DNA of 64,000 bases from Croceicoccus sp. (GCA_002694745.1 NZMY01000017.1:1-64000); one strand, 5' to 3'. Positions 1 to 8,337 are shown, counted from the stretch's first letter. Numbers and translations are program-made. Notes: a model not told the origin generated them from the sequence alone.

Positions 1-89
1 CTGCAGCAGGGCCGGTGTAGACACCCAGTTCCTAATTCAGATCAGAGGCTTATGCCACTCCCGCCAACCCTTCGTAGCCAACCCCGTGA

Positions 90-689
90 ATAAGACGGGA
101 TAGATACGTCGTCCCTCCGCAAGGGATCGTCGAGGTCATAGCTGCGGAAACCCTCGCTGTACCAAGAAATGTATCTGGGCTAGCGTCGATTAAAACTTCA
201 GTTTCCACGAACGGCATGCTCGCTCTTAACATTGGGATTATTGATCCTGGCTACCAAGGTCCAATGTCCAGCTTTCTGGTGAACTTCAGCAAGAATAATT
301 TTTTAATCGAGGCGGGCGATGTGTTCCTTCGATGCCAGTTTTTCAATTTATCGCAAGTAGAGGATTCAAGTCTTGGTGATCCTATTTCGTATAGGACTTA
401 TCTACAGGAGAAAAAACAGAAGGTGGCCGGAAGATTTGGAGACACTTTCCTTAATGTCGAAGATATTGTCTCGTCCGCTGCAAAAGGGTTGGTGTTTCGA
501 GGTTTAGGTTTCGTCGCAACTGTCGCGTTGATTATTACCTTTATGTCTTTTTTGCTGAACCTAGGGTTTTTTCGAGTGGCCGTAGACACAGATTCTCGGA
601 GAGACGAATATATTTCTCGGTACGAGGATGAAATACGAGAATTAGAGGCCAAGGTATCTCAACTTGAGGACAGGCTGAAAGATGAATAG
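90..689 (+). CDS. dUTPase/dCTP deaminase-like protein with C-terminal membrane helix and coiled coil; 5' end unresolved
   Basis: The frame reads YVVPPQG, AVPRNVSGLA, KTSVSTNG and GIIDPGYQGP, which is the order of conserved segments in the trimeric dUTPase/Dcd fold. Counted from the first ATG (216), a hydrophobic helix spans about residues 95-118 and a charged heptad-like stretch about 128-155. Homology starts upstream of that ATG, but there is no ATG, GTG or TTG between 90 and 216, and in-frame stops lie at 75-77 and 87-89. Frame 2 is open from 2 to 100, and removing one G near 97-99 would join the frames, so a frameshift is likely. The Asp of GIID is kept. By hand alignment, the position of the Dcd catalytic Glu holds Phe, so deamination is doubtful. 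GC is well below the rest of the window. The gene overlaps the next by 8 bases, suggesting coupled translation. Confidence 0.6.
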   Translation: MRRDRYVVPPQGIVEVIAAETLAVPRNVSGLASIKTSVSTNGMLALNIGIIDPGYQGPMSSFLVNFSKNNFLIEAGDVFLRCQFFNLSQVEDSSLGDPISYRTYLQEKKQKVAGRFGDTFLNVEDIVSSAAKGLVFRGLGFVATVALIITFMSFLLNLGFFRVAVDTDSRRDEYISRYEDEIRELEAKVSQLEDRLKDE

Positions 690-1527
690 TTTCCTAAAGT
701 TTGATTCATCTGATGATGTTGTCAAATGGGCTTTTGAAATGTGTAGAGATGAAGGAGAAAAAGTTTCTCCTAGGGGTATGCTTACTTATGAGGTGCCGGT
801 CGTCGGCTTCGAGTTAACCTCTCCGAGAAAAAGAAAGATAAGCTGGTCCAAGAGAGGCTGGTCTTCGGGCTTGGGTGCGGCTGAAGCTGCTTGGCATTTA
901 TCCGGGTCAAGAGACGTGGATATCTTAGCCCACTATGCGAAAAGCTGGAAAAAATACAGTGACGATGGCCTTCGTGTAAATGGAAGTTGTTATGGTGCTA
1001 AGATATTTTCGGGGGGAGAGAACTCGCAATGGGAAGTGGCAAAACAAATATTAAAAAATGATTTAGACAGTCGTCGATCTGTGATCGTAACAGATGCGAC
1101 AGTATCCAGTGATTTATATACTCTCGATAAATCATGCCTAACAAGCATGCAATTCTTGGTAAGGGACGGGAGGCTTCATGCTGTGGTGAACATGAGGAGT
1201 AATGATGTTTACCTAGGTTTACCATATGACATATTTCTATTTACAATATTTCAAGAGCGGATGGCCTTTGAACTTGACATCTCTCTTGGTAGTTATTTTC
1301 ATATTGCTAGCTCTTTTCATTTATACGACCGAGATCTTGAGAGGGTAAACCGCAAAGGTGGTTTCGGTTCTTCTTATACTCAGGAAATGGCAACTCTCGA
1401 TTTTAATGAGGTAAATAACTTTATTGCTGCTGAGGTTGCGTTTCGAAAATCCGGCGCTTGGTTGGGTAATGTAAGCTCCGGCTGGGAGGAGCTTGTTGCT
1501 GATCTCCGCAACTTCGCTAATAAGTAG
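682..1527 (+). CDS. Thymidylate synthase-family protein with dCMP-type Asp (putative dCMP methylase/hydroxymethylase)
   Basis: This 281-residue protein follows the thymidylate synthase fold. It has an EAAWHLSG segment (Glu68), a YG motif near 104-105, SRR at 130-132, the nucleophile region SCLTSMQF (Cys152), the phosphate and base loop RSNDVYLGLPYD (Arg172, Ser173, Asp175) and HLY (His213, Tyr215). The residue equivalent to E. coli ThyA Asn177, which reads uracil, is Asp183. In phage dCMP hydroxymethylases the same position is Asp and selects cytosine. The last 60 residues do not resemble the folate-closing ThyA C-terminus. The start overlaps the preceding dUTPase-like gene by 8 bases, so the pair probably forms one unit acting on deoxypyrimidine nucleotides. 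The family is clear; substrate and biological role (defence, DNA modification or salvage) are inferred. GC is low, which suggests transfer. Confidence 0.75.
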   Translation: MNSFLKFDSSDDVVKWAFEMCRDEGEKVSPRGMLTYEVPVVGFELTSPRKRKISWSKRGWSSGLGAAEAAWHLSGSRDVDILAHYAKSWKKYSDDGLRVNGSCYGAKIFSGGENSQWEVAKQILKNDLDSRRSVIVTDATVSSDLYTLDKSCLTSMQFLVRDGRLHAVVNMRSNDVYLGLPYDIFLFTIFQERMAFELDISLGSYFHIASSFHLYDRDLERVNRKGGFGSSYTQEMATLDFNEVNNFIAAEVAFRKSGAWLGNVSSGWEELVADLRNFANK

Positions 1528-1608
1528 AATGAAGTTTTATTGTCCTACACACCCCGACCTGTATAACTAACCCGGTTCCCTCAACCCTCGCACAGAGAGG
1601 AACCGGCC

Positions 1609-1815
1609 ATGCCCCTTGAAATCCCCGCACCATCCGACCGCGATACCATCGATCACGCCCGCCGATGGCGCGCGCATGTCGAGGCTGGGCGGATCGGGAC
1701 CGGAACGCCTTCCACCGCCGAGATAGCGCTCCAGCACCTCTATAACGAGGAAGTGCTGTGGGGCAGGGCGCGGACCTTTGCATATCCTGCGCCGCGGCGG
1801 TCGCGCTGGCCGTGA
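1609..1815 (+). CDS. Small hypothetical protein
   Basis: I do not recognise this 68-residue protein. It starts with ATG preceded by a good ribosome-binding site (GAGAGG). The first 50 residues look like a normal soluble alpha-helical protein, with a stretch containing DTIDHARRWRAHVEAG. The last dozen residues are rich in Arg and Pro. GC returns to the chromosomal level here, so the boundary of the low-GC block lies between 1527 and 1609. It is followed by the helix-turn-helix gene on the same strand. A long antisense frame covers the same stretch but has only shadow-like composition. Confidence 0.5.
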   Translation: MPLEIPAPSDRDTIDHARRWRAHVEAGRIGTGTPSTAEIALQHLYNEEVLWGRARTFAYPAPRRSRWP

Positions 1816-2031
1816 TGTTGCCGGTTGCGGCCTTGCCGCGACGTTGGCGTAATTCGCCGTTTTTTGTTTGGGTCCCTCAAACGCCGGGCGCGGCCCATCC
1901 GGGCCGCTTGGCTTCGCCGCATAAGCGGCGGCGCGCGTTCGCGCTTGCGGGAGTCGCTTCGCGCCCCGTTCCAGCGCTCCGCTGACGGGTTGCGCTCTTC
2001 CGCCCTTGATCAAACCTCGGGAGATTCCTCC

Positions 2032-2595
2032 ATGAACGATCTCACCCCCTGTGACTCCGCCCCCACCGACCTCGCTCCCCCCTCGCGCAACCGTCACGCG
2101 GGCTGGACCCGCGCGAAAATGGTCACCTTCCTGCGCGAACTGGCTGCGTCCCAATCCGTCGCGCAGGCCGCGTCTGCCGTGGGCCTTACGCGCCAGAGCG
2201 CCTATCGCCTGCGTGACCGTCTGGTCGGCACGCCTTTCGCGCTCGGCTGGGAAGTCGCGCTGGAGGCGGGGCTGACGCAGCTTGCGCATGCGATGCTCGA
2301 CCGGGCGGTGAACGGGGTCGAGGTTCCGCACTACTACAAGGGCGAGCTGGTCGGCACCTCGCGCCAGTATGACGAGCGGCTGTCGATCTGGATCGCCTCG
2401 AACCCGTGGAAGATCGGCCGCCACCAGTTCGCGCGCGAGCACGGCGCCAAGGGCTTCGACCATCTGCTCGCCCGGATCGAGAGCGGCCCGCTCGACTGGA
2501 CCGACGAGGAAGCCGGCGATCAGGGCAGCGCCGAACTGCGCCGCGCCCGCTCCTACGAAGGCGCGCTGGAAGGCTGGTACGGATCGAACCCCTGA
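2032..2595 (+). CDS. Helix-turn-helix domain protein (sphingomonad hypothetical)
   Basis: The protein has 187 residues from the ATG at 2032. The frame is open further upstream to 1825, but that part is Arg/Pro-rich and lacks a protein-like pattern; the ATG has a purine-rich GGGAG upstream. Residues about 25-65 hold a helix-turn-helix: WTRAKMVTFLRELAAS, then SVAQAASAVGLTRQSAYRLR, typical of a resolvase/transposase-like or AsnC-like recognition helix. The rest is helical and acidic at the C-terminus. It is probably a DNA-binding regulator; no target is visible. Proteins of this layout are common in sphingomonads but lack an assigned function. Confidence 0.7.
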   Translation: MNDLTPCDSAPTDLAPPSRNRHAGWTRAKMVTFLRELAASQSVAQAASAVGLTRQSAYRLRDRLVGTPFALGWEVALEAGLTQLAHAMLDRAVNGVEVPHYYKGELVGTSRQYDERLSIWIASNPWKIGRHQFAREHGAKGFDHLLARIESGPLDWTDEEAGDQGSAELRRARSYEGALEGWYGSNP

Positions 2596-2902
2596 TCTCC
2601 GGCCCGCGACCCCGATGTTTGCCCGCACATCTCTCCGCACTCCCGCGGTGTCACTTTTCGCCCCAAGGCCCAGCATTTCCGCGGCACAGGGCCGGGTTAC
2701 ACAGCCTGTAGGACGTGTCACCTTTGTCACTTTTCGCGGGGGTATGCCGGGGCGGACGGTGGCGGCGGGAGAGGGAAAATCCGGTCCCCATGGTCGGGGC
2801 TTGCCGCGTGATATTGGGGTGATCCCCCGATACCGCCGCCATCCGCATCGGCCCAGTCTGCGCGTCAGAGGTCGCAACCGACCGACCAGAACGGAGGGAT
2901 CC
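2596..2902. other. 307-base intergenic region
   Basis: I see no credible gene here. The stretch contains two copies of the 13-mer TGTCACTTTTCGC (near 2650 and 2725) on the same strand, which may be a regulator site upstream of the next operon. A purine-rich GGAGGG just before 2903 is the ribosome-binding site of the following gene. Confidence 0.4.
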
Positions 2903-3268
2903 ATGATCCGCTGGAGAGAGAGAAAACTGGGCGCCATCGCGGCGGCATGTCTTGCCGTCACCGCGATCTCCGCCCCCGCCATGGCAGAAGTGCGCCAGGT
3001 CGACGGCGATCTGTGGATGCAATCGACCGCAGAGCAGAAGCAGGCCTATCTGGTCGGCGTCGTCAACGTGCTGGCCGTCAACCAGGCGCTGCGGCAAAAG
3101 CGCGGCACCGCCGACGCCAGCGATCCGCTGTCGCGCTATCTGGCCGCCGCGGACCAGCAGTCCATCGCGCAGATGCAGGCCAGCCTCGACAGCTATTACG
3201 CCAATGCGGCCAATCGCTCGGTCCCGGTGCTGGGCGCCCTGTGGCGCGCATCGGTCGCGGCACGATGA
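2903..3268 (+). CDS. Exported hypothetical protein
   Basis: This 121-residue protein has a clear Sec signal peptide (basic MIRWRERK, hydrophobic core, AMA cleavage near residue 29), so it should be periplasmic. The mature part is helical, with a central VVNVLAVNQAL segment. I do not recognise the family, and no catalytic motif is visible. The ATG has a strong GGAGGG ribosome-binding site six bases upstream. The gene ends in TGA at 3266-3268, overlapping a possible ATG of the next gene at 3265, so the two are likely cotranscribed. Confidence 0.7.
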   Translation: MIRWRERKLGAIAAACLAVTAISAPAMAEVRQVDGDLWMQSTAEQKQAYLVGVVNVLAVNQALRQKRGTADASDPLSRYLAAADQQSIAQMQASLDSYYANAANRSVPVLGALWRASVAAR

Positions 3269-3288
3269 AGCGCGGAAAGGATAGAGCC

Positions 3289-3462
3289 ATGACAAAGCAC
3301 AACAGGATCGCCATCGCGGCCATGGTGGCGCTCTCCATCGCCGCCTGCGCCACCACCAAGGGCGCGGTCATCGGCGGCGGCATAGGCGCCGTCGCGGGCG
3401 ACGCAGGCAAGGGCGCCGCCATCGGAGCCTCTGCCGGCGCGGTGATCGACATCATCGACTAG
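3289..3462 (+). CDS. Small glycine-zipper lipoprotein
   Basis: A 57-residue lipoprotein begins at the ATG at 3289, preceded by AAAGGATAG. An in-frame ATG at 3265 overlaps the previous stop codon and would add eight residues, but it leaves a less typical signal. The signal peptide ends in the lipobox IAAC (Cys20). The mature part is a glycine zipper (GAVIGGGIGAVAGDAGKGAAIGASAGAVI), as in small outer-membrane-associated glycine-zipper proteins. It sits directly behind the exported hypothetical protein and ahead of a terminator-like hairpin, so the two genes form a short operon. Confidence 0.75.
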   Translation: MTKHNRIAIAAMVALSIAACATTKGAVIGGGIGAVAGDAGKGAAIGASAGAVIDIID

Positions 3463-3485
3463 GGGATCAGCGGCGCATCCCCCGG

Positions 3486-3523
3486 AGCGGTGCGGGTTAC
3501 TGCCACGGCCCGCACCGCTTTCA
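3486..3523 (+). terminator. Rho-independent terminator-like hairpin
   Basis: A perfect 11-bp stem (3486-3496 with 3509-3519) is followed by a short T-rich stretch. It lies just after the lipoprotein gene and before the next gene on the same strand. Confidence 0.6.
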
Positions 3524-3654
3524 CTTCATCGCTGCTGAGGCACGACTGCCTCATTTCGGCCTCAATTGCGGCACGTAGTGGCGGGAACGCCGTTGAATTC
3601 AGGGCCGGGGATTGGGACTTCTTGTCGCATATTGGCGAAAAGGAGTATCGTGAC

Positions 3655-4068
3655 ATGAAAAAACTGATGATCTTCAGCGCGATGGCCGCAACCGGCCTCG
3701 CAGCACCCGCAATGGCCCAGGACGCGACCGACCACGCCGGTCACGCAATGGACGCCGAAACGGCAGAGGCCCCGGCAACGGCACCGCAAACCGCCGCTCC
3801 GATGGCCGAAGGTGAGGCAATGGCCGCAACCCCGGTGACCGAGGCAGAGGTCGACAGCTTTGCCGCCGCGATCGTCGACATCCAGAAGATCGAAGGCGAC
3901 GCCGCAATCCCGGCCGAGGAAAAGCAGGCCCAGATGGTCGCAACCGTCAGCGAACACGGCCTGACCCCTCAGCGGTTCAACGAGATCAGCACAAGGACGC
4001 AGACGGATACGGAATTGCAACAGCGTATCCAGGTGGCAATGACGGAACTGATGTCGCCGGCCGGATAA
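3655..4068 (+). CDS. Periplasmic DUF4168-like protein
   Basis: The protein has 137 residues from the ATG at 3655. A longer in-frame start exists at 3490 but precedes the signal peptide. The N-terminus is a Sec signal (MKKLMIF, then AAPAMA). A low-complexity Ala/Thr/Met linker follows, and then a C-terminal domain with the pattern VDSFAAAIVDIQKIE ... GLTPQRFNEIS ... TELQQRIQ, which matches the DUF4168 layout. The function is unknown for the family. The gene stands alone between two hairpins, with its own promoter region at 3524-3654. Confidence 0.7.
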   Translation: MKKLMIFSAMAATGLAAPAMAQDATDHAGHAMDAETAEAPATAPQTAAPMAEGEAMAATPVTEAEVDSFAAAIVDIQKIEGDAAIPAEEKQAQMVATVSEHGLTPQRFNEISTRTQTDTELQQRIQVAMTELMSPAG

Positions 4069-4116
4069 GAGACAGGGTCGCGGCGGCAGTCCATAGAGAC
4101 TGCCGACTAATCAGAG

Positions 4117-4149
4117 GCGGGCATCCGATCGAACGATCGGGTGCCCGTC
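4117..4149. terminator. Bidirectional terminator-like hairpin
   Basis: An almost perfect 15-bp inverted repeat (GCGGGCATCCGATCG against CGATCGGGTGCCCGTC) with a 2-base loop lies between two convergent genes and can serve both. Confidence 0.6.
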
Positions 4150-4162
4150 CTGTCACGGAATA

Positions 4163-4771
4163 CTAGTCGGAGGGAACGGTATCGGCGCGATCGGCCATGT
4201 TCTCATCGACCGGGGCGGGCGCGGCATCGCCCTCGGTCTCGTCCGTTGCGGCGCGGGCAGAAGGCAGCGCCACGCTATATTCGGAGACGATCTTCCATGA
4301 CCCGTCCGCCTGCCGCTGCCACACCGACTGGCTCGTGCTGGAAACAATCGGGCTTCCCACCGGATCGGTGCTGTTGATCGAAATCCGGGCTGTAGTAACC
4401 GCGAAATCGGCCCCCGCCGAAACCCAGGTCTGGGTAGGGGTCACCGCGATCTTCACATTTTCATCGCCGAGAAGAGAGGCGTAATTCGCCCGGATCGATG
4501 CCGGGTCGGTCAATGGCTCAACATTCGGAATGACCAGCGTGGCATTAGGCGCATAGACCGATACGGCGCCATCGACATCGCGATTGTTCAAGGCGGCGAT
4601 GCGGACTGCCTGCGCCTTTTCGATCGAAACCTCTGCCTGCGCGGGATCGGGGGCCTGCTTGGTCGGGGCTTCTACCAGCGTGTCCTGCTCGGACTGGTTG
4701 CAGCCCGCAAGTCCTGCAAGCGACATTACGACGGCAGCGGCAGTGGCCCTGCGAAACAGCGAATTCATCAT
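4163..4771 (-). CDS. NTF2-like (SnoaL/DUF4440-type) lipoprotein
   Basis: The protein has 202 residues when started at the ATG at 4771, which follows a CAGGAGAGG ribosome-binding site; the open frame continues 15 codons upstream. The signal peptide ends in the lipobox LAGC. The body has the cone-shaped NTF2-like pattern: EKAQAVRIAALNNRDVDGAVSVYAPNATLVIP, a central strand pair, and the late VWQRQADGSWKIVSEYS motif typical of DUF4440/SnoaL-like proteins. It ends in an acidic, Ala/Pro-rich tail. This family includes ketosteroid isomerase-like enzymes and ligand-binding proteins, but no active site can be assigned here. Confidence 0.75.
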   Translation of the reverse strand: MMNSLFRRATAAAVVMSLAGLAGCNQSEQDTLVEAPTKQAPDPAQAEVSIEKAQAVRIAALNNRDVDGAVSVYAPNATLVIPNVEPLTDPASIRANYASLLGDENVKIAVTPTQTWVSAGADFAVTTARISINSTDPVGSPIVSSTSQSVWQRQADGSWKIVSEYSVALPSARAATDETEGDAAPAPVDENMADRADTVPSD

Positions 4772-4852
4772 GCCTCTCCTGCACGCAATTCGCTTGGAAA
4801 TGCACGCCTTTTTCAAGAAAGCCAGCAGAGCCGACCGATTATCGACAGCAGA

Positions 4853-6229
4853 CTAGCGGACCGTCTCGGTTTCTTCGATCATTTTCACGAACTTTTCGCG
4901 CCACCAGTGAACGTCTTCGTGCTCCACCCCTTCGCGAAGGCTTGCAAAGCGGCTCTTGCGTTCGGCCAGCGGCATCTTGAGGGCACGCTGGATGGCGTCG
5001 GCAACTTCTTCCGGTGCATATGGATTGACCAGCAGGGCTTCGGGCATCTGCGCCGCCGCGCCGGCAAATCGGGACAGCACCAAGACGCCCGGATCGTCGG
5101 GATCCTGCGCCGCGATATATTCCTTGGCCACAAGGTTCATGCCATCACGTAGCGGAGTCACCAGACCAACCCGTGCGGCCCTGTAAAGCGCTGTCAGTTC
5201 TTCGCGCCGATAGCCGCGATTGACGTATCGGATCGGCGTCCAGTCGACCTCTGCGAACATCCCGTTGATGCGGCCTGCCAGCTCATTCAGTTCCTCGCGG
5301 ACGTGGCGATATTGCTCAACCTCGCCGCGAGATGGGGGCGCGACCTGTACCAGCACGACGGAGCGACGAAGCTCGGGATGGGCCGACAACATATGCTCGA
5401 AACTGACGAGCCTTTCCTGCAGGCCCTTGGAATAATCCAGCCGGTCGACACCGATGATCATGGTCAGCTGGCGCAGCGAGATCCGCATGCGTTCGGCCAG
5501 CTCGTTAGCAAGGCCGGTATCGCCCGCCTCGACGAAATTCTTGAAGTCGATGCCGATCGGGCACACGACCGCGCGCATCCGCTGGCCGTCGACGGTGATG
5601 TAATCGCCATCGACCGATCCACCGAGTTCATTCTCGCAGTAATGGCGAAAGCTTTCGAGCCATTCGGCGGTCTGGAAGCCGACCACGTCATAGCCGAACA
5701 TGGACCTGACGAGCCTCTGGTGATGGGGCAGCGAAACCAGAAGGCGCGTCGGCGGCCAGGGGGTGTGAAGAAAGAAGCCGATCTTGTTCTTCACCCCATG
5801 ATCGCGCAGCAGCGACGCCATCGGGATCAGGTGATAATCGTTGATCCAGATCGTATCGCCAGGCTCGATCATCACATGCAGCGGTTCGGCAAAGCGCTTG
5901 TTTACGCGCTCGTAACCCGATCCGAAGCTGCGGTTATACTTCGCGATGTCGATCCGGTAGTGAAACAGCGGCCACAAGGTGCGATTGGCAAAGCCGTTGT
6001 AATATTCCTCGACGTCCTGCGGTTCCAGATCAACGACGGCAGACCGGACGCCATCGACTTCCTCGAAGTTCACCGATCCGGTGAATTCCTCGACCTCATG
6101 TCCCGACCAGCCGAACCAGAGCCCGCCCGATTGCCGCAAAGCCGCCTGCAGCGCGACGGCAAGACCGCCTTGCGAGCCATCGGGACTGGGCATCGATACC
6201 CGGTTCGATACGACGATTAGGCGGCTCAT
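4853..6229 (-). CDS. otsA: Alpha,alpha-trehalose-phosphate synthase
   Basis: This 458-residue cytoplasmic GT20 glycosyltransferase transfers glucose from a nucleotide sugar to glucose-6-phosphate, giving trehalose-6-phosphate. Family landmarks are all present: VVSNRVS at the N-terminus, GGLAVAL, WPLFHY, WINDYHLIP, FFLHTPWPP, GVDRLDYSKGL and the C-terminal LRDGMNLVAKEY. Length is normal for the bacterial enzyme. Its start overlaps the stop of the phosphatase gene upstream (ATGA), so both steps of the OtsAB osmoprotectant route are made from one message. The operon lies downstream of the lasso-peptide genes on the same strand. Confidence 0.97.
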   Translation of the reverse strand: MSRLIVVSNRVSMPSPDGSQGGLAVALQAALRQSGGLWFGWSGHEVEEFTGSVNFEEVDGVRSAVVDLEPQDVEEYYNGFANRTLWPLFHYRIDIAKYNRSFGSGYERVNKRFAEPLHVMIEPGDTIWINDYHLIPMASLLRDHGVKNKIGFFLHTPWPPTRLLVSLPHHQRLVRSMFGYDVVGFQTAEWLESFRHYCENELGGSVDGDYITVDGQRMRAVVCPIGIDFKNFVEAGDTGLANELAERMRISLRQLTMIIGVDRLDYSKGLQERLVSFEHMLSAHPELRRSVVLVQVAPPSRGEVEQYRHVREELNELAGRINGMFAEVDWTPIRYVNRGYRREELTALYRAARVGLVTPLRDGMNLVAKEYIAAQDPDDPGVLVLSRFAGAAAQMPEALLVNPYAPEEVADAIQRALKMPLAERKSRFASLREGVEHEDVHWWREKFVKMIEETETVR

Positions 6230-7023
6230 GGCATGTCCTCGCTTGTTCCGGTTCCGGCGTGCTGCGACTTGTCTTTATGCAACGAACGTTTCAGCCAATC
6301 GTTCACATCGCGAACGCCGGGAAGGCGGTGGCTTGCAACGGTCCGTCTCGGTGCGCCGACCAGGATCCCCATACCGCCCGCGTCCTCTACCGTTCGGAAG
6401 CCATCCTCATCGGTCACATCGTCGCCCAGGAACACCGGCCGATGACCGGCGAAAGGCGACAGGCTGAGAAGTTCGGCAATGGCAGTGCCCTTGTCGACAC
6501 CGGCGACCCGCACCTCGACCATGTCATGCCCATGCTGCACGTGGAGCGCGTGCTTGTCGGCCAGCTGTTTGGCCAGCTCCTGCGCCGCCTCGCGCATGTT
6601 GGGTGCACGCCTGTAGTGCAGGGCGGCTCCCAGCGGCTTGTCCTCGAACAGCAGGCCGTCGGCCGTTTCGGCGAAAACGGCAAATTGCTGCTGCGCAATG
6701 TCCAGCCCGTCGGGACGCGGCAGATATTCGCGTTCTCCTCCGGCGAGGCGCCATTCCGAGCCGTGACTGCCCGCTGCCGCCAGTCCGATCATGCCGAAAC
6801 CGTCCAACACCTCGATCGCGCGCCCGCTGACCAGCGCGAGCCGGCCTTGCAGACGATCGTTCAATTCGTGGAGCGTGCGTAAAAGCTGGTCGGGAACGTC
6901 GACGGCGTCTGGCCGGTCGCACAATTCGACAAGCGTGCCGTCGAAATCGAGGAAAAGCGCGTCAGTGCCGAAATCGAGTAACGGAGGCTCTGAAAGCGGG
7001 CGATCGGGGTCAGGATCTGTCAC
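6226..7023 (-). CDS. otsB: Trehalose-phosphate phosphatase
   Basis: The 265-residue HAD-superfamily enzyme removes phosphate from trehalose-6-phosphate. The nucleophile motif FLDFDGTLVEL (DxDGT) lies near residues 25-35; LVSGRAIEVL is motif II, KGTAIAELL carries the motif III Lys, and FLGDDVTDEDGF is motif IV. The start codon is GTG at 7023. It overlaps otsA by 4 bases. The 75-base gap to the nucleotidyltransferase gene upstream leaves open whether trehalose genes are read through from the lasso cluster. Confidence 0.95.
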   Translation of the reverse strand: MTDPDPDRPLSEPPLLDFGTDALFLDFDGTLVELCDRPDAVDVPDQLLRTLHELNDRLQGRLALVSGRAIEVLDGFGMIGLAAAGSHGSEWRLAGGEREYLPRPDGLDIAQQQFAVFAETADGLLFEDKPLGAALHYRRAPNMREAAQELAKQLADKHALHVQHGHDMVEVRVAGVDKGTAIAELLSLSPFAGHRPVFLGDDVTDEDGFRTVEDAGGMGILVGAPRRTVASHRLPGVRDVNDWLKRSLHKDKSQHAGTGTSEDMP

Positions 7024-7098
7024 ACATTGGATTTGGCCGCTGCGGCGAGCGGGGTCAACCCTGTATGCTGCGATAGCGAAGATGGATGTCCCGCCTGC

Positions 7099-8337
7099 CT
7101 ATCGTTCCGTTTCCTGACGCAGCCATTGCAGCATGCGGGCATCGCGTCTTGCGGCCTCTCGCAATGAGGGGTTGGTCATCGAGGCGAGATAATCCCGCCC
7201 TCGCTGCAGCACCCATCGCGGATAGCCGGTCCATCGCAGCCGATCCTGCGCGCTAGTGCTGGCAAGCTCGGCCAGTTTTTGCGGGGTAGGGTGAATGGCT
7301 TTCTGCAGCGCGCCGAGCGGTCCCGAGCCGGCATTCCCCGTTTCGAGCCGGCGCATCATCGCCCGCTGGTCGGCCTCTGCGGGAACCTGGAACATGGCCT
7401 GCAGCGCATCGGGAACAAAGCGTCCCGCGCGGTCCACGTCCGGCCTGATTTCCGCAGGAATGTCGATCTGCCCGGCTTCCCTTGCCAAGGCGAGCAGCAG
7501 ATCGAGCGAGCGTCTGAGTTCCAGCCTGTCTGCGACCTTCACCGCGGCCTTCTGGTCGAGGTCGGGATGGCGCCACAACCGATGGATATCCGCAATCGTG
7601 AGCGGGCCATTGTCAAAGCAATTGTGCAAGGTCGCATGAACCGTCAGGTGCAGCAGGTTGGGCAGGGGGGCTGCATAGGCGATGGGGTGGCCGGAACTCG
7701 TGACCGGGCAAGCCGTGCCGAGCAGCATCGCGGTCAGCTCGGAATCTCCGGCCCAATGCCTTGAAAAGACCCGGTGATGAATTTCAACCGTGACCCCGTG
7801 CTGCTCGCACACGATCTCGGGCAATTGGTGGTTGTATTCGGTGCCATAGCTCTTCGCCCATGGCGCAGGCGCGAACCCGTTGACCAGCAGCCATTCGCGC
7901 GCCTCGACGGCCCGCTCCGCCGGGACCAGTATGTCGAGATCGCGCAGCGGACGCATCGCGGGCTGATCATAGAGCGAATAGGCGAGCGCGGAACCTTTCA
8001 GGGCCACATGCTCAATGCCCTTGTCGTCCAGCAGGGCTGCGATGCGGCCCAGAACCAGCTTTTGTTCAAGCGCATAGATGGACTGCCGCCGATAGAGATC
8101 GGTCAACCGCAACGCGGTATGCTGCGGTACCGCGACAGTGCTGGCGCGGAGATGGCGGTGCAGCAAATTGGCCGTGCGCGTCCGGACGGCAATCGCCTCG
8201 ATCGCGGTCCATCCTGCGTCGTCCAAGGCCGCAAATTGCCCGTCATCAGGCTCGCTACCGCCGCAGATTTTCAAAAGGATCAGTTCGGCAAGTTCGTGGC
8301 GGGGTACGCGAAAGGTCCAGTCGTCGGCCTTATGCAT
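7099..8337 (-). CDS. Nucleotidyltransferase-family protein of the lasso-peptide cluster
   Basis: The 412-residue protein matches the large uncharacterised nucleotidyltransferase family (NTP_transf_5 type) often found in RiPP and polysaccharide clusters. The active-site region reads ALKGSALAYSLYDQPAMRPLRDLDILV, with the Lys-Gly and paired Asp of the fold near residues 107-130. A second region, VTVEIHHRVF, follows. Its ATG overlaps the end of the macrocyclase gene by 8 bases, so it belongs to the lasso operon. Related genes occur in paeninodin-like clusters, where they may further tailor the phosphorylated peptide; the exact reaction is not established. Confidence 0.8.
   Translation of the reverse strand: MHKADDWTFRVPRHELAELILLKICGGSEPDDGQFAALDDAGWTAIEAIAVRTRTANLLHRHLRASTVAVPQHTALRLTDLYRRQSIYALEQKLVLGRIAALLDDKGIEHVALKGSALAYSLYDQPAMRPLRDLDILVPAERAVEAREWLLVNGFAPAPWAKSYGTEYNHQLPEIVCEQHGVTVEIHHRVFSRHWAGDSELTAMLLGTACPVTSSGHPIAYAAPLPNLLHLTVHATLHNCFDNGPLTIADIHRLWRHPDLDQKAAVKVADRLELRRSLDLLLALAREAGQIDIPAEIRPDVDRAGRFVPDALQAMFQVPAEADQRAMMRRLETGNAGSGPLGALQKAIHPTPQKLAELASTSAQDRLRWTGYPRWVLQRGRDYLASMTNPSLREAARRDARMLQWLRQETER

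Noticed and set aside
1567-2982. Long minus-strand open frame over the helix-turn-helix gene
   Set aside because: It is Arg/Gly/Pro-rich, lacks any family motif and is antisense to a gene with a clear helix-turn-helix.
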